A DNA stretch of 64,000 nt from Gymnodinialimonas sp. 202GB13-11 (GTDB lineage: Bacteria > Pseudomonadota > Alphaproteobacteria > Rhodobacterales > Rhodobacteraceae). The DNA is taken from assembly GCF_040932485.1 (NCBI RefSeq), contig NZ_JBFRBH010000001.1, positions 992,001 through 1,056,000 on the forward strand, in the 5' to 3' direction. Under the pieces are notes generated by a model, which saw nothing but the letters and a program-made list of their open reading frames with translations, was not told the origin of the DNA and ran no database searches. A program made the translations under genes and the position numbers. Shown in pieces: positions 24,904 to 33,748 of this stretch (the stretch's first letter is position 1; each line of letters starts with the position of its first letter).

Positions 24904-26349
24904 TCACTCCTCCAACACCCAAGTGTCCTTGGTGCCGCCGCCCTGGGAGGAGTTCACCACAAGGCTGCCTTCCTTCAGTGCCACGCGGGTGAGCCCACCG
25001 GGCGTTAGCGTGATCTTGTCGGGGGACATCAACACGAATGGCCGCAGATCGACGTGGCGCGGGGCGAGGCCCTTGGCCGTGAGGATAGGGCACGTCGACA
25101 GCGCCAAGGTGGGCTGAGCGATGTAGTTCGAGGGCTTGGCCTCTAGCTTTTTGCGGAACGCCTCGATCTCCTTCTTGGAGGCTGCCGGGCCCACAAGCAT
25201 CCCGTATCCGCCAGACCCATGAACCTCTTTCACGACCAGATCGGCGAGGTTGTCGAGGACGTATTTCAGCGCCTCTGGCTCGGAACAGCGATGGGTTGGC
25301 ACGTTTTGCAGGATCGCTTTTTCGCCGGTGTAGAACTCCACGATATCAGGCATGTAGCTATAGATCGCCTTGTCGTCGGAGATGCCGGTGCCGGGCGCAT
25401 TTGCAATCGTGATCCCGCCCGCGCGGTAGACATCCATGATGCCCGGCACGCCAAGCATGGAGTCCGGGTTGAAGTTCAGCGGATCGAGGAAATCATCATC
25501 GACGCGTCGGTATAGCACGTCGATCGCCTTGTAGCCTTCGGTCGTGCGCATCGCGATGCGCCCGTCAACAACGCGCAGATCATGGCCTTCGACCAATTCC
25601 ACACCCATCTGATCGGCAAGGAAGGCGTGTTCGAAATAGGCGGAGTTGTGGATGCCGGGTGTCAGCACCGCCACCGTGCATTCACCCTCGCAGGCAACAG
25701 GTGAGCAGGCAGCGAGCGAGCGGCGCAGGCTGGTCGGGTAGGTGCCGACGGGTTGTACCTTGATGCGGCTGAACAGCTCCGGGAACATCTGGAGCATCGT
25801 TTCGCGGTTCTCCAGCATGTAGCTGACGCCGGAAGGGGTGCGGGCGTTATCCTCCAGCACAAAAAACTCGTCCTCGCCTGTGCGCACCAGATCGGTGCCG
25901 GCGATATGGGTGTAGACGCCACCGGGGGGCGAGACGCCGATCATCTGGGGCAGGAATGCCTCATTCTGGTCGATCAACTCGCGCGGGACACGGCCAGCGC
26001 GCAAGATCTCTTGGCGGTGATAGATGTCATAGAGGAACGCATTGATCGCGCGGACGCGCTGTTCGATGCCTTTGGTCAGCTTCGCCCATTCACGGGCCGA
26101 GATAATGCGAGGCACGATATCGAACGGGATCAGGCGTTCATCGGCCTCGGCCTGGCCATAGACGTTGAAGGTGATGCCTGTCCGGCGAAAGAAGCTTTCC
26201 GCGTCGCTGGATTTCTTGCGCAGATCCTTGAGATCTTCGCCGTTGAACCAGGTCGAGTATGCGCCGTAGGGCGCGCGTGGGTCCGGTTGCCCGGCGGTCA
26301 TTTCGTCGAAAAATCGGCTGTTGTCGGTCATGTATCCTCCCGCCCTCAA
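24904..26349 (-). CDS. Circularly permuted ATP-grasp protein
   Basis: A 481-aa circularly permuted type 2 ATP-grasp enzyme, a putative amide or peptide ligase. Characteristic segments are GVYTHIAGTDLVRTGEDEFF, VLEDNARTPSGVSYML, DVLYRRVDDDFLDPL and VVKEVHGSGGYGMLVGP (the nucleotide-binding part). ATG 26349 has GGGAGG upstream in an otherwise plain leader. It is the first gene of the four-gene Anbu operon and would supply the amide-forming step. Substrates are not known. Confidence 0.9.
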   Translation of the reverse strand: MRAGGYMTDNSRFFDEMTAGQPDPRAPYGAYSTWFNGEDLKDLRKKSSDAESFFRRTGITFNVYGQAEADERLIPFDIVPRIISAREWAKLTKGIEQRVRAINAFLYDIYHRQEILRAGRVPRELIDQNEAFLPQMIGVSPPGGVYTHIAGTDLVRTGEDEFFVLEDNARTPSGVSYMLENRETMLQMFPELFSRIKVQPVGTYPTSLRRSLAACSPVACEGECTVAVLTPGIHNSAYFEHAFLADQMGVELVEGHDLRVVDGRIAMRTTEGYKAIDVLYRRVDDDFLDPLNFNPDSMLGVPGIMDVYRAGGITIANAPGTGISDDKAIYSYMPDIVEFYTGEKAILQNVPTHRCSEPEALKYVLDNLADLVVKEVHGSGGYGMLVGPAASKKEIEAFRKKLEAKPSNYIAQPTLALSTCPILTAKGLAPRHVDLRPFVLMSPDKITLTPGGLTRVALKEGSLVVNSSQGGGTKDTWVLEE

Positions 26350-26450
26350 CGCTAACAGACGAGGTTCTGAGCGAAAGGGCCAGTGATTTCAGGTGAAATC
26401 GCAGTGGCTTGGAGGGAGGATGCCCAATTATTGTGCAAAATGCGTGGAGC

Positions 26451-26489
26451 GGATTTCCGCGAAATCCACACGGAATGTGCGGCATTCCG
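26451..26489 (-). terminator. Double hairpin after dtd
   Basis: Two adjacent stem-loops, CGGAAT/ATTCCG (26471-26489) and GGATTTC/GAAATCC (26451-26467), start directly after the dtd stop. No strong T-tract follows on the minus strand, so they may terminate weakly or stabilise the 3' end of the pfkB-dtd transcript. Confidence 0.45.
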
Positions 26490-26933
26490 TTACGCTGCGG
26501 TGTCCATCCAAAGAGTGACGGGGCCATCATTGACGAGGCTGACCGCCATGTCCGCGCCGAACTGACCGGTCTCCACCGGGATGCCGAGCCCGCGAAGGGC
26601 TTCTGCGAAATGCAGATACAAACGCTCACCGTCTGCTGGCGGTGCGGCGTTCGAGAAGCCCGGGCGATTGCCGCGGGAGGTATCGCCGGCCAGAGTGAAT
26701 TGGCTGACAACCAGCGCAGAGCCGCCCACATCCACCAATGAGCGGTTCATCTTGCCGTGATCGTCCTTGAAGATGCGCAGCTTGGAGATCTTGGCGGCGA
26801 GTTTGTCGCCCTCGGCCTCCGTATCGCCCTGCATCGCGCAGATCAGAACCAACAGGCCGGGGCCGGTTTGGCCGATTAATTCCCCCGCAACCTCAACCTT
26901 CGCCTCGGTGACGCGTTGGATCAGCGCCCTCAT
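26490..26933 (-). CDS. dtd: D-aminoacyl-tRNA deacylase
   Basis: A 147-aa DTD enzyme that removes D-amino acids mischarged on tRNA. The N-terminal [13 protein letters not shown], the active-site SQFTL motif ([10 protein letters not shown]) and the cross-dimer NxGPVT motif (here VNDGPVTLW) are intact, and length is standard. It overlaps the stop of the PfkB kinase by 4 bp. Cytoplasmic homodimer expected. Confidence 0.95.
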   Translation of the reverse strand: MRALIQRVTEAKVEVAGELIGQTGPGLLVLICAMQGDTEAEGDKLAAKISKLRIFKDDHGKMNRSLVDVGGSALVVSQFTLAGDTSRGNRPGFSNAAPPADGERLYLHFAEALRGLGIPVETGQFGADMAVSLVNDGPVTLWMDTAA

Positions 26934-27856
26934 GCAAGCTCGTCCAGACGCGGCGGGTTTGCACCCGCGCGGCTTACGGTGATGGCGGCGGCTTTGACGC
27001 CAAGGGTCATCGCCTCGCGCAGCGTCTCTTCGGTCAAACCCTTGCGGATCATGCCTTTATCGAGCGCGCCTGCCTGTGCGAGGCCCGCCAGAACGCCGCC
27101 GTTGAATGTGTCACCGGCACCGACTGTGTCGACAACCTCGACCATGTGCGCGTCGACATGAACCTCGCCGCCTTCAAAATACGCCGTCACCCCGTCGCCG
27201 CCTTGGGTCACCAGCACAAGGGCCGGACCCTTGGCCAGCATCTGTTCGGCCAGCATTGGAATGCCGTGATCGCCCAACAGCCAGTGCAGATCCTCATCCG
27301 AGGCCTTGATGACGTCACAAGCCGCCAGCATCCGGTCCATCCGGGCACGGAAGCGGGCCTCATCCTTGATGAAGCTGGGACGAATGTTGGGGTCCATCAT
27401 CACGACATGGCCCTGGCTCGCGCGTTCGGCCATCTCAGCATAGGCTTCTGCACAGGGTTCCACGGCAAGCGAGATGCCGCCAAAGAAGCAAGCCTTCGCG
27501 GCTTCCGGGATCGCGGGCAGGTCCGATGCGGTCAGCATCCGCCCGGCGGTGTTCTCATCATAGAAGGCATAGCTGGCCTGGCCGTCAGTCAGCGTCACAA
27601 AGGCCAAGGTCGTGGGCCGGTCTGAGCGGTGGGCGAGCGCCGAGCCAACGCCATTGGCCATCATGACGCCTGCCAGCCGTTCGCCGAAGAGGTCAGTGGA
27701 GAGGCCAGTGAAGAATTCTACCGTTTGGCCAAGGCGGGCCAAGGCCACGGCGGTGTTGAAGACCGATCCGCCGGGATAGGGCGCAAAGGCGGCTTCGCCT
27801 GCCTCCGTCTGGCGGGGCAGCATGTCGATCAGGGCTTCACCGGCGCATAGGATCAT
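26930..27856 (-). CDS. PfkB-family carbohydrate kinase, fructokinase-like
   Basis: A 308-aa ribokinase-fold sugar kinase. The N-terminal [15 protein letters not shown] and G-rich [15 protein letters not shown], and the C-terminal catalytic signature [17 protein letters not shown] with the base Asp, are intact. GGGAGG precedes ATG 27856. Overall resemblance is to bacterial fructokinases, but no sugar transporter or isomerase adjoins it, so the substrate is inferred. It is co-translated with dtd. Confidence 0.88.
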   Translation of the reverse strand: MILCAGEALIDMLPRQTEAGEAAFAPYPGGSVFNTAVALARLGQTVEFFTGLSTDLFGERLAGVMMANGVGSALAHRSDRPTTLAFVTLTDGQASYAFYDENTAGRMLTASDLPAIPEAAKACFFGGISLAVEPCAEAYAEMAERASQGHVVMMDPNIRPSFIKDEARFRARMDRMLAACDVIKASDEDLHWLLGDHGIPMLAEQMLAKGPALVLVTQGGDGVTAYFEGGEVHVDAHMVEVVDTVGAGDTFNGGVLAGLAQAGALDKGMIRKGLTEETLREAMTLGVKAAAITVSRAGANPPRLDELA

Positions 27857-27946
27857 TGTGGACCTCCCTCAGTCGCGCGCCTTGTTAGCGGTAACGCGGC
27901 GAGGAGGGAAGTCGGGAAACGGCGGCTCGGCTGCGGAGAGGCCCGA

Positions 27947-29068
27947 TCAGCGGTCCATCACCTCAAGCCCGTAGAACACCGCTGCACCGATGGCGATCGC
28001 AGCCACAACGGCGATGGCAATCTTGATCGCACTCCAAGGCCGCTCCCCCTGCACCTTGCCGGATTGGGCGTTGACCACGAAGCGGTAGGATTTGCCGCGA
28101 TATTTGTAGGCCGCGATCCAGACCGGCAGCAGGATGTGCTTGAAGGTGGTCTTATCGACATGGGTGTTCATCGCATCGATCCGCTGTGCGTCTCCGCCAA
28201 TGTCGCGGCGAATGTCGCGCTGAATCTGCGCATCCATGATCTGGCGTGCCTCCACCATGCCTTCGTCGAGTTCGACCGTGTAGCCCTCGGCCCGGAAACC
28301 GGACAGAAATTCGGGGCGATACTCGGCAAGGCCGGACAGATCCCAAGGGGCCAGCGCATCGGTGTAGCGCTTGGGCAGGGATTTCGAGGCCAGAACGAGG
28401 ATGTCGTCGAAGAACCGGCTCACGCGGCCCGAGACGCGAGTCCAGCGGATGCGACGTTCCTGGCGTGGTTTGCCATCGGGGCCGTTGACGGTGACGTAGT
28501 ATGCTGTGCCGCGCTGGCCGCGGTAATTGGTGTCTGTGTCCGCGTCATAGGTCCAGTAAGGGACGTAGATGCCGTTCAATTCACGCCCCTGACGGGCATA
28601 TTCCTTCAGGCCGTTGGGTGCGAACCAGAGGCGGCCAAGCCAATCTTCCATGGCTTTGTGCGCCTCGCGTTCCTCAAGCTGGAACGGCACGAGGCCCTTT
28701 GGCTTGATATGGCGGTGGGTGCCGGTGTCTGTAACAACAGGCGTGGCGCAAAACGGGCAATCCTGGCTGTGCACATCGGCATCGAATTGAACCTGCGCGC
28801 CGCAGGACGGGCATTGGGAGACGCGGGTTTCCTCGATCTCCACATTGTCCATCTGGCCGCGCAGAGCGGCCTCAAAATCATTCTCAACTAGACCTTCGCC
28901 ACCTTGATCGGGAGGCACTTCGATCGCTTCCTCGTTGCCGCAATGGTCACAAACCATTTTGCCCTCGGTCGGCGCATAGCGCATGTCCGAGCCACAGTTG
29001 GAGCAGGGAAAGCGGTGTTCGTCTTCGGGGCGGGCGGTCTCAGGCTCTTGGTCAAAGGTATCGGTCAT
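27947..29068 (-). CDS. Zinc-ribbon protein with C-terminal membrane anchor
   Basis: A 373-aa protein. Two zinc ribbons lie at the N-terminus: CSNCG...CDHCG (about 23-47) and CPSCG...CPFC (about 87-108). A middle domain carries WFAPNGLKEYARQGRELNGIYVPYWTYD, and a single C-terminal helix IKIAIAVVAAIAIGAAVFYGL ends in a short tail. The family is often annotated as TFIIB-type zinc-ribbon or primosomal-N'-like; there is no helicase domain here. Conserved in Rhodobacterales, function unknown; likely cytosolic-side tail-anchored. Confidence 0.8.
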   Translation of the reverse strand: MTDTFDQEPETARPEDEHRFPCSNCGSDMRYAPTEGKMVCDHCGNEEAIEVPPDQGGEGLVENDFEAALRGQMDNVEIEETRVSQCPSCGAQVQFDADVHSQDCPFCATPVVTDTGTHRHIKPKGLVPFQLEEREAHKAMEDWLGRLWFAPNGLKEYARQGRELNGIYVPYWTYDADTDTNYRGQRGTAYYVTVNGPDGKPRQERRIRWTRVSGRVSRFFDDILVLASKSLPKRYTDALAPWDLSGLAEYRPEFLSGFRAEGYTVELDEGMVEARQIMDAQIQRDIRRDIGGDAQRIDAMNTHVDKTTFKHILLPVWIAAYKYRGKSYRFVVNAQSGKVQGERPWSAIKIAIAVVAAIAIGAAVFYGLEVMDR

Positions 29069-29157
29069 GGAAGGGGTCTTTTGCGCGAATGAAGGGTGCA
29101 GTCACCATTTCGCGACTGGCCGCGTAACTCAAGCAAGGAAAACCGGATGTTTGCGGG

Positions 29158-29721
29158 TTAGAGGAACCGATGCAGAGCGCGCGGGGCCATGATGCGCAAA
29201 GCATTGTCGCGCAAACTGACATGTCGCCAGATGTGAAAGGCGGCATGGGCCAGCACGATCAGGGCAAGGGCATAGAACTGGTAAATGTGGAGCCATGAGA
29301 CGATGGCGTGGGCTTGCGGCAGGTTCAGGGGCGGGGCGATGGGCAAGAACCCTCCGGCATGAAGCACAACGGCAGAGGTCAGGCCAAGGCCAAACCCGCC
29401 AGGGGCCACCAGAAACAGGCCCCAGATCAAGACCTTGTGCAGAATTGGATGAACCCGGCGCGCGACGGGCGGCAATTTCGGACCCGGGCGGGAGGCGAGG
29501 CCCTTTTGCAAATGTGAGCCTGTCCAGATCAGCGCCAGTGTCACAAAGATCAGCCCGTTTATGGAATGGAGTTGGAACCAACCCGGCCCCATGCGCCGCA
29601 AGGCATCGGGGTCTGCGAACAGGAACCAGATGAAAAAGGGGATGATCCCCCAATGCAGCCACTTCAGCACGGTCCTCCGGTGCGGAAGGCGAATTCTCAT
29701 CGTGGATGCAGTGGCGGACAT
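29158..29721 (-). CDS. Cytochrome b561-like di-heme membrane protein
   Basis: A 187-aa membrane protein; ATG 29721 is favoured by a GGAGCG site upstream, with an in-frame alternative at 29754. Four hydrophobic helices contain candidate heme-ligand His residues: VLKWLHWGIIPFF, FQLHSINGLIF, VHPILHKVLIWG and WLHIYQFYALALIVLAHAAFH. This matches the cytochrome b/b6 or b561 (Ni-Fe hydrogenase-type) fold. Likely a quinone-linked electron carrier. Divergent from the GlcG-like gene, which may share its 133-bp promoter region. Confidence 0.78.
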   Translation of the reverse strand: MSATASTMRIRLPHRRTVLKWLHWGIIPFFIWFLFADPDALRRMGPGWFQLHSINGLIFVTLALIWTGSHLQKGLASRPGPKLPPVARRVHPILHKVLIWGLFLVAPGGFGLGLTSAVVLHAGGFLPIAPPLNLPQAHAIVSWLHIYQFYALALIVLAHAAFHIWRHVSLRDNALRIMAPRALHRFL

Positions 29722-29854
29722 GAACGCTCCATCTATTGGGGTCAGTGTAGTCACGGGCCGCTTGCGCGGAAAGTTTCATCTGCGCTTGCGTTGCACAGAG
29801 GGGCAGCGTGCGAGAGAAGGGGGCAAAGCAGTCTGGCACCAAGGAGAACCGGCT

Positions 29855-30274
29855 ATGATCACACTCGACCAAGCCCGCGCCATCATTTCCACAGCCCGCG
29901 CCAAAGGCCGCGAAATGGACCTCAAGCCGTTATCGGTTGTTGTGTTGGATGCAGGCGGCCATGTCCTCGCGTTCGAGCGCGAAGATGGCGCGGCCCCGGG
30001 GCGGTTCGAGATTGCGCAAGGCAAGGCCTATGGTGCCGTGATGCTGGGAATGCCCGGCAGCGCCCAGATGGCCCGAGCCGAGGCGCAGGCCTATTTCATG
30101 GCCGCTGTGAACGGGGTCTACGGCGGCAAAGTTGTACCTGTGCCGGGTGGCGTGCTGGTAATGCGGGATGGCGTTGTGCAGGGCGCTGTTGGTGTGACAG
30201 GCGACACGTCCGACAATGATGCCGAGGCCGCCGTCGCGGGCATTGAGGCTGCGGGATTTGAGGCGTCGGCCTGA
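29855..30274 (+). CDS. GlcG/HbpS-family heme-binding protein
   Basis: A 139-aa protein; ATG 29855 follows AAGGAGAA. The sequence ITLDQARAIISTARAKGREM, SVVVLDAGGHVLAFEREDGA and VPVPGGVLVMRDGVVQGAVGVTG are hallmarks of the GlcG/HbpS (DUF336) fold, small octameric proteins that bind heme or cobalamin-like ligands. No signal peptide is present. Divergent from a b-type cytochrome gene, which fits a heme-related role; that link is inference. Confidence 0.85.
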   Translation: MITLDQARAIISTARAKGREMDLKPLSVVVLDAGGHVLAFEREDGAAPGRFEIAQGKAYGAVMLGMPGSAQMARAEAQAYFMAAVNGVYGGKVVPVPGGVLVMRDGVVQGAVGVTGDTSDNDAEAAVAGIEAAGFEASA

Positions 30275-30286
30275 AGGTGCAAGCCC

Positions 30287-30350
30287 GGGGGGGCGCTGCC
30301 CCCGTCTGTCCGCAGGCGGACAGCCTCCCCCGAGGTTTTTCTGGCAGGAT
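30287..30350 (+). repeat. Multi-hairpin 3' element, copy 1
   Basis: GGGGGC-GCT-GCCCCC (30289-30303), then CTGTCCGC-AG-GCGGACAG (30306-30323), then CCTC-CCCC-GAGG (30324-30335) with TTTTT (30336-30340) and GGCAGGATGAA. It lies between convergent genes and probably terminates the GlcG-like gene. Related elements occur at 46118-46200 and 63329-63463. Confidence 0.6.
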
Positions 30351-30364
30351 GAACGTGCGCGGGC

Positions 30365-31567
30365 CTAGAGGATGAGCTTGACGGAAGCTGGCGCGCGCAG
30401 GCCGGGGCGGCGCAGGTAGCTCGGTGTTTCTGCCAATTGTAGGTCGGGATGGCGCGCGAAAAGGCGGTCGAGCGCGATGCTGGCCTCAATCCGTGCCAAT
30501 TGCATACCGAGGCAGACATGCGGGCCGAAGCCGAAGCCAAGATGCGCATTTGGTTTGCGGTCGGGCATAAAGGTGTCCGGCGCTTCGAAGCGGGCCGGAT
30601 CGTGGTTGGCGGCCAATAGCAGGGGGGCCACCATCTCACCCTTCTTGAGCGGGGCGCCGAGGATATCGGTATCTTCCGCTGCAAACATCATCTTCGTGGT
30701 CATCACGGGCGAGACGTGGCGCACGAATTCTTCGATCAGAAGGTGGCGCGTGTCCGGGTTGGCCTCGAAGTGGGCCCGTAGTTCAGGGTCGCTCGCCAGA
30801 CCGACAATAGCCGCATTGATGAGGTGTACAGTGGTCTCATGGCCTGCGAGAAACAGCAGCAGCACCATTGAGAGCAGTTGATCTTCGGTCAGTCTTTGTC
30901 CGTCGTCCTCCGCGTGCACCAGAGCGGAAATCAGCCCTGGGCCGGGCGCCGCGCGGGCTTGCGCAAACATCTCTCGAAAGTCTGCCAGCACTCCGCGTAG
31001 GCGGAGAACGGCGTAGATCGCCTTGAGCGGGTTCGTCACGGAACTGAGCGGCGCGATGCGGCGGGTCAGTGCCGCCTGCCGATCTTCCGGGATGCCCAGA
31101 AGGGTGCAGATCGCAAGAAAGGGCAGGGGGCGGGTGTAGTGTTTGACGATATCGACTTGGCCGGATGGCGTTTCGTCGAGCAGTCGCTCCGCCAGTGACG
31201 TCAATTGCGGGCGCAGGTCTTCGATCGTGGCGCGGGCAAAGGCCAGTTCTACCAAGCGGCGCATCTGGCGGTGGGCGGGATCGTCCATCACGATCATTGT
31301 ATCAAGCAGCGGCTTGAAGAAGCCCGGCATCCACCAAAACCGCTTGGCCAGCGGTTTGCCGGTGATCGGCCCCGGATCACGCCGGAAGAGATCGGGGTTT
31401 TTCAGAAGGGTCCGCGCGCCTGCATCGCTGGTTGTCATCCAGATCTGACCCACAATCGGGATTTTGACCCGGACCAGCGGCCCCTCGGCCCGCATTTGGG
31501 CCAGCATCGGCGCCGGATTGGCCAGAAAGTCAGGATCGTTGAGGCGGTAGACCATTTGAATGCCCAT
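30365..31567 (-). CDS. Cytochrome P450
   Basis: A 400-aa soluble bacterial P450. The I-helix reads LAGHETT, the K-helix ExxR is in EEFVRHVSP, and the heme loop FGFGPHVCLGMQLAR holds the thiolate Cys. ATG 31567 is preferred (in-frame upstream starts exist to 31738 but add a low-complexity leader). No ferredoxin or reductase gene is adjacent, so redox partners are elsewhere. Substrate unknown; bacterial class CYP107/CYP153-like monooxygenation is a guess I do not press. Confidence 0.92.
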   Translation of the reverse strand: MGIQMVYRLNDPDFLANPAPMLAQMRAEGPLVRVKIPIVGQIWMTTSDAGARTLLKNPDLFRRDPGPITGKPLAKRFWWMPGFFKPLLDTMIVMDDPAHRQMRRLVELAFARATIEDLRPQLTSLAERLLDETPSGQVDIVKHYTRPLPFLAICTLLGIPEDRQAALTRRIAPLSSVTNPLKAIYAVLRLRGVLADFREMFAQARAAPGPGLISALVHAEDDGQRLTEDQLLSMVLLLFLAGHETTVHLINAAIVGLASDPELRAHFEANPDTRHLLIEEFVRHVSPVMTTKMMFAAEDTDILGAPLKKGEMVAPLLLAANHDPARFEAPDTFMPDRKPNAHLGFGFGPHVCLGMQLARIEASIALDRLFARHPDLQLAETPSYLRRPGLRAPASVKLIL

Positions 31568-31672
31568 TTTCGCGTCATGTGCGCAAATGCGCCGCGACCT
31601 GCGCGCGGCCACGCCTTTTCCTTCGTGCGCTTGAGGGTTAGGTAAGGTTCCAACTGCATTATTGGAAGAACC

Positions 31673-32452
31673 ATGCCCCGCCCCGTTATCGGAATTATCG
31701 GAAATCATTATCTCATCAATGATGAGTATCCGACCCATGCGGGCGGCACCATGAATTCTGAGGCCGTGGCCGAGGTGTCAGACGGATTGCCGATGATCAT
31801 CCCCTCTGATCCGCGCTTTGTGGACGTGGATCATCTGCTTGAGGTCTGCGATGGCTTTTTGCTGACCGGTGGACGGCCCAATGTACACCCCGAGGAGTAC
31901 GGTGAAGATTACACAGACGCCCATGGCATGATGGACCGCAACCGCGATGCGGTGGCGCTTTCGCTGGTGCGGGCCTGTGTTGAGCGGGGGCAGCCGTTTT
32001 TGGGCGTCTGCCGCGGCTTCCAAGAGGTCAACGTCGCGATGGGTGGCTCCCTCTACCCCGAAATCCGCGACCTGCCGGGGCGCATGAACCACCGCATGCC
32101 GCCCGATGGCACGATCGAGGAGAAATTCGCCCTGCGCCATGAAGTGACGTTTGGTGAGAATGGACCGTTTCACCGGCTGATGGGTGCGCAAACGGTGATG
32201 ACAAACACGCTGCATGGGCAGGGGATCAAGGTGCCCGGGCCGCGCGTTGTGATTGATGGCCATGCGCCGGATGGGACGCCCGAGGCGATCTACATTGCCG
32301 ATGCGCCCGGCTTTACGCTGGCGGTGCAATGGCATCCGGAATATCGCGCGGCGGATGATCCGGTGTCGCGCCCGCTTTTTGCGGCCTTTGGCGAGGCGGC
32401 GCGCGCATGGGCCTCCGGCGGCCGCCCTGTCGCCGTCAGTGATGTCGCCTGA
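31673..32452 (+). CDS. Gamma-glutamyl-GABA hydrolase-like class I amidotransferase (peptidase C26)
   Basis: A 259-aa PuuD-like hydrolase. The nucleophile elbow is GVCRGFQEVNVAMGG, and the His-Glu pair is in WHPEYRA. The front Gly loop FLLTGGRPNVHPEEY is conserved. Homologues hydrolyse gamma-glutamyl-GABA in putrescine use. It is divergent from the P450 gene with a 105-bp gap. No other put genes adjoin, so the substrate is inferred. Confidence 0.9.
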   Translation: MPRPVIGIIGNHYLINDEYPTHAGGTMNSEAVAEVSDGLPMIIPSDPRFVDVDHLLEVCDGFLLTGGRPNVHPEEYGEDYTDAHGMMDRNRDAVALSLVRACVERGQPFLGVCRGFQEVNVAMGGSLYPEIRDLPGRMNHRMPPDGTIEEKFALRHEVTFGENGPFHRLMGAQTVMTNTLHGQGIKVPGPRVVIDGHAPDGTPEAIYIADAPGFTLAVQWHPEYRAADDPVSRPLFAAFGEAARAWASGGRPVAVSDVA

Positions 32453-32615
32453 TCCGCGCCGATAAGGCTTGCCCCGCGACATTTGATTGATGCAGGCTAT
32501 TGCGCATGAAACGGCAATAGGCGCGGCTTATGCGTCTTCCCTTTGCCGTGAGATTGCGCCCGCTTGGGTTCGTGTAATCGAACGGGGTTGCTGTCGATTG
32601 AAAGGCTCATTTCCC

Positions 32616-33302
32616 ATGATTTTGAAACATTTCAGTACCTCATTGGCCGCATTGGCCTGCCTCACTGCACCCGCATTTGCCGATTGGGGGGCGAACCTGA
32701 TCACGCTGGGGGCAGATGCGCCCGGCTCAACGGGCAGCGTTGAATGCGCCGCTGGCGGCGTGTCCGGCGCGGTTTGGGGCACGGGGACCTATACCTCCGA
32801 CAGCTCAATCTGCACGGCTGCAGTCCATTTCGGCTGGATCACTCAGGCGGAGGGCGGGACCGTCAGCTTCCGCCAGGTTGCGGGCATGGATGCCTATCAG
32901 GGGACTGAGCAGAACGGCGTGACCTCGTCTGACTACGGAACCTGGGGGTCAAGCTTCCAGATCACCGGGGCCGAGCCACTTGCCGGCGCGCCTTCGCACA
33001 CGCCGATTGACTGGAGCACCAGCCTTGATGCTGCCGGGATGGGCGACGATGCCGGTGCGTTGCACAGCTTCCTCTGCCCGCCGGGCGGGAATGCGAATGC
33101 CACGATCTGGGGCACGGATGTCTATACCTCGGACAGCCCGATTTGCGTCGCGGCCGTGCATCGCGGATTGTTGGACACAGATGCGGGCGGCGTTGTGACG
33201 GTTTTGGTTCTGGGAAATCAGCCCGCCTATACCGGTTCGGCGCGCAACGGTGTCACGTCCACAGACTACCCGTCATGGGATCGCAGCTACGCCTTCCAGT
33301 AA
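32616..33302 (+). CDS. Secreted protein with two LCCL domains (paralogue 1)
   Basis: A 228-aa exported protein; ATG 32616 gives a signal peptide ending in APAFA before DWG. Two LCCL-type repeats follow at about 40-125 and 145-228. Each has the Cys before a GxxxxxxxWGTGxYTSDSxIC core, AAVHxG, GG and NGVTSxDY. The hallmark YTSDSSICTAAVH and YTSDSPICVAAVH cores are nearly identical. LCCL domains bind polysaccharide or lipid A-like surfaces in eukaryotes; role here unknown. A paralogue with the same layout is at 33749. Confidence 0.87.
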   Translation: MILKHFSTSLAALACLTAPAFADWGANLITLGADAPGSTGSVECAAGGVSGAVWGTGTYTSDSSICTAAVHFGWITQAEGGTVSFRQVAGMDAYQGTEQNGVTSSDYGTWGSSFQITGAEPLAGAPSHTPIDWSTSLDAAGMGDDAGALHSFLCPPGGNANATIWGTDVYTSDSPICVAAVHRGLLDTDAGGVVTVLVLGNQPAYTGSARNGVTSTDYPSWDRSYAFQ

Positions 33303-33312
33303 GGCATAGTCA

Positions 33313-33338
33313 GGCCCCGGCGCAGCATTGCCGGGGCC
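33313..33338. terminator. Bidirectional terminator hairpin
   Basis: GGCCCCGG (33313-33320), 10-nt loop and CCGGGGCC (33331-33338) make a perfect 8-bp stem between the convergent LCCL gene and the 57-residue gene. T-content after it is weak on both strands. Confidence 0.6.
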
Positions 33339-33344
33339 ATCTCT

Positions 33345-33518
33345 TCAGGTCTGTTTTGCGCCGCGCATTTCCTTGATGTGCAGGCGGATCTTATCCCACT
33401 TCCGGCTCTCGGCAGTATTCTGCGCATCGCGGGCCTTTTGGGCAGCTTCGGCTTCGGCCTTGTCGCCATGTGCGGCGTACAGGGCATGGGCGTATTGAGT
33501 GATATCGCTTTGAAGCAT
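33345..33518 (-). CDS. 57-residue charged helical protein
   Basis: A 57-aa protein starting MLQSDITQYAHALYAAHGDK; GGAGG precedes ATG 33518 at 11 nt. The sequence is rich in Ala, Lys and Glu and reads as one or two amphipathic helices with no membrane segment. I do not recognise the family. It lies between the two LCCL genes on the opposite strand. Confidence 0.6.
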   Translation of the reverse strand: MLQSDITQYAHALYAAHGDKAEAEAAQKARDAQNTAESRKWDKIRLHIKEMRGAKQT

Positions 33519-33707
33519 CTTCCAAATCCTCCAGGTCAGGGGTTCGGGAGCTGTAGTATAGCATTTTGGCGCAGAATTTGCAGGCCCGGTGGGCGACCGA
33601 CATCCCAAGCAGCGATATGGGTAATCTCCCCCAGTGTTCGGGCAGGGGGTGCTTTGTAGGGTTTGGTCATACCGCAGATAACGCGGTCGCACTCGAAACC
33701 CCTTCAG

Positions 33708-33723
33708 CCCGGCGCAAGCCGGG
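33708..33723 (+). promoter_or_regulatory. GCAA-tetraloop hairpin in leader of second LCCL gene
   Basis: CCCGGC-GCAA-GCCGGG forms a perfect 6-bp stem capped by a GNRA tetraloop, ending 25 nt before ATG 33749. It probably sits in the mRNA leader and could affect stability or translation. The remaining upstream gap (33519-33707) shows no other clear structure. Confidence 0.45.
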
Positions 33724-33748
33724 ACATTGCATTACGAAAGACAAACCA

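Noticed and set aside
33546-33605. GGGAGCTGTAGTATAGC, tRNA-like opening
   Set aside because: No cloverleaf can be folded; no T-arm or acceptor pairing downstream.
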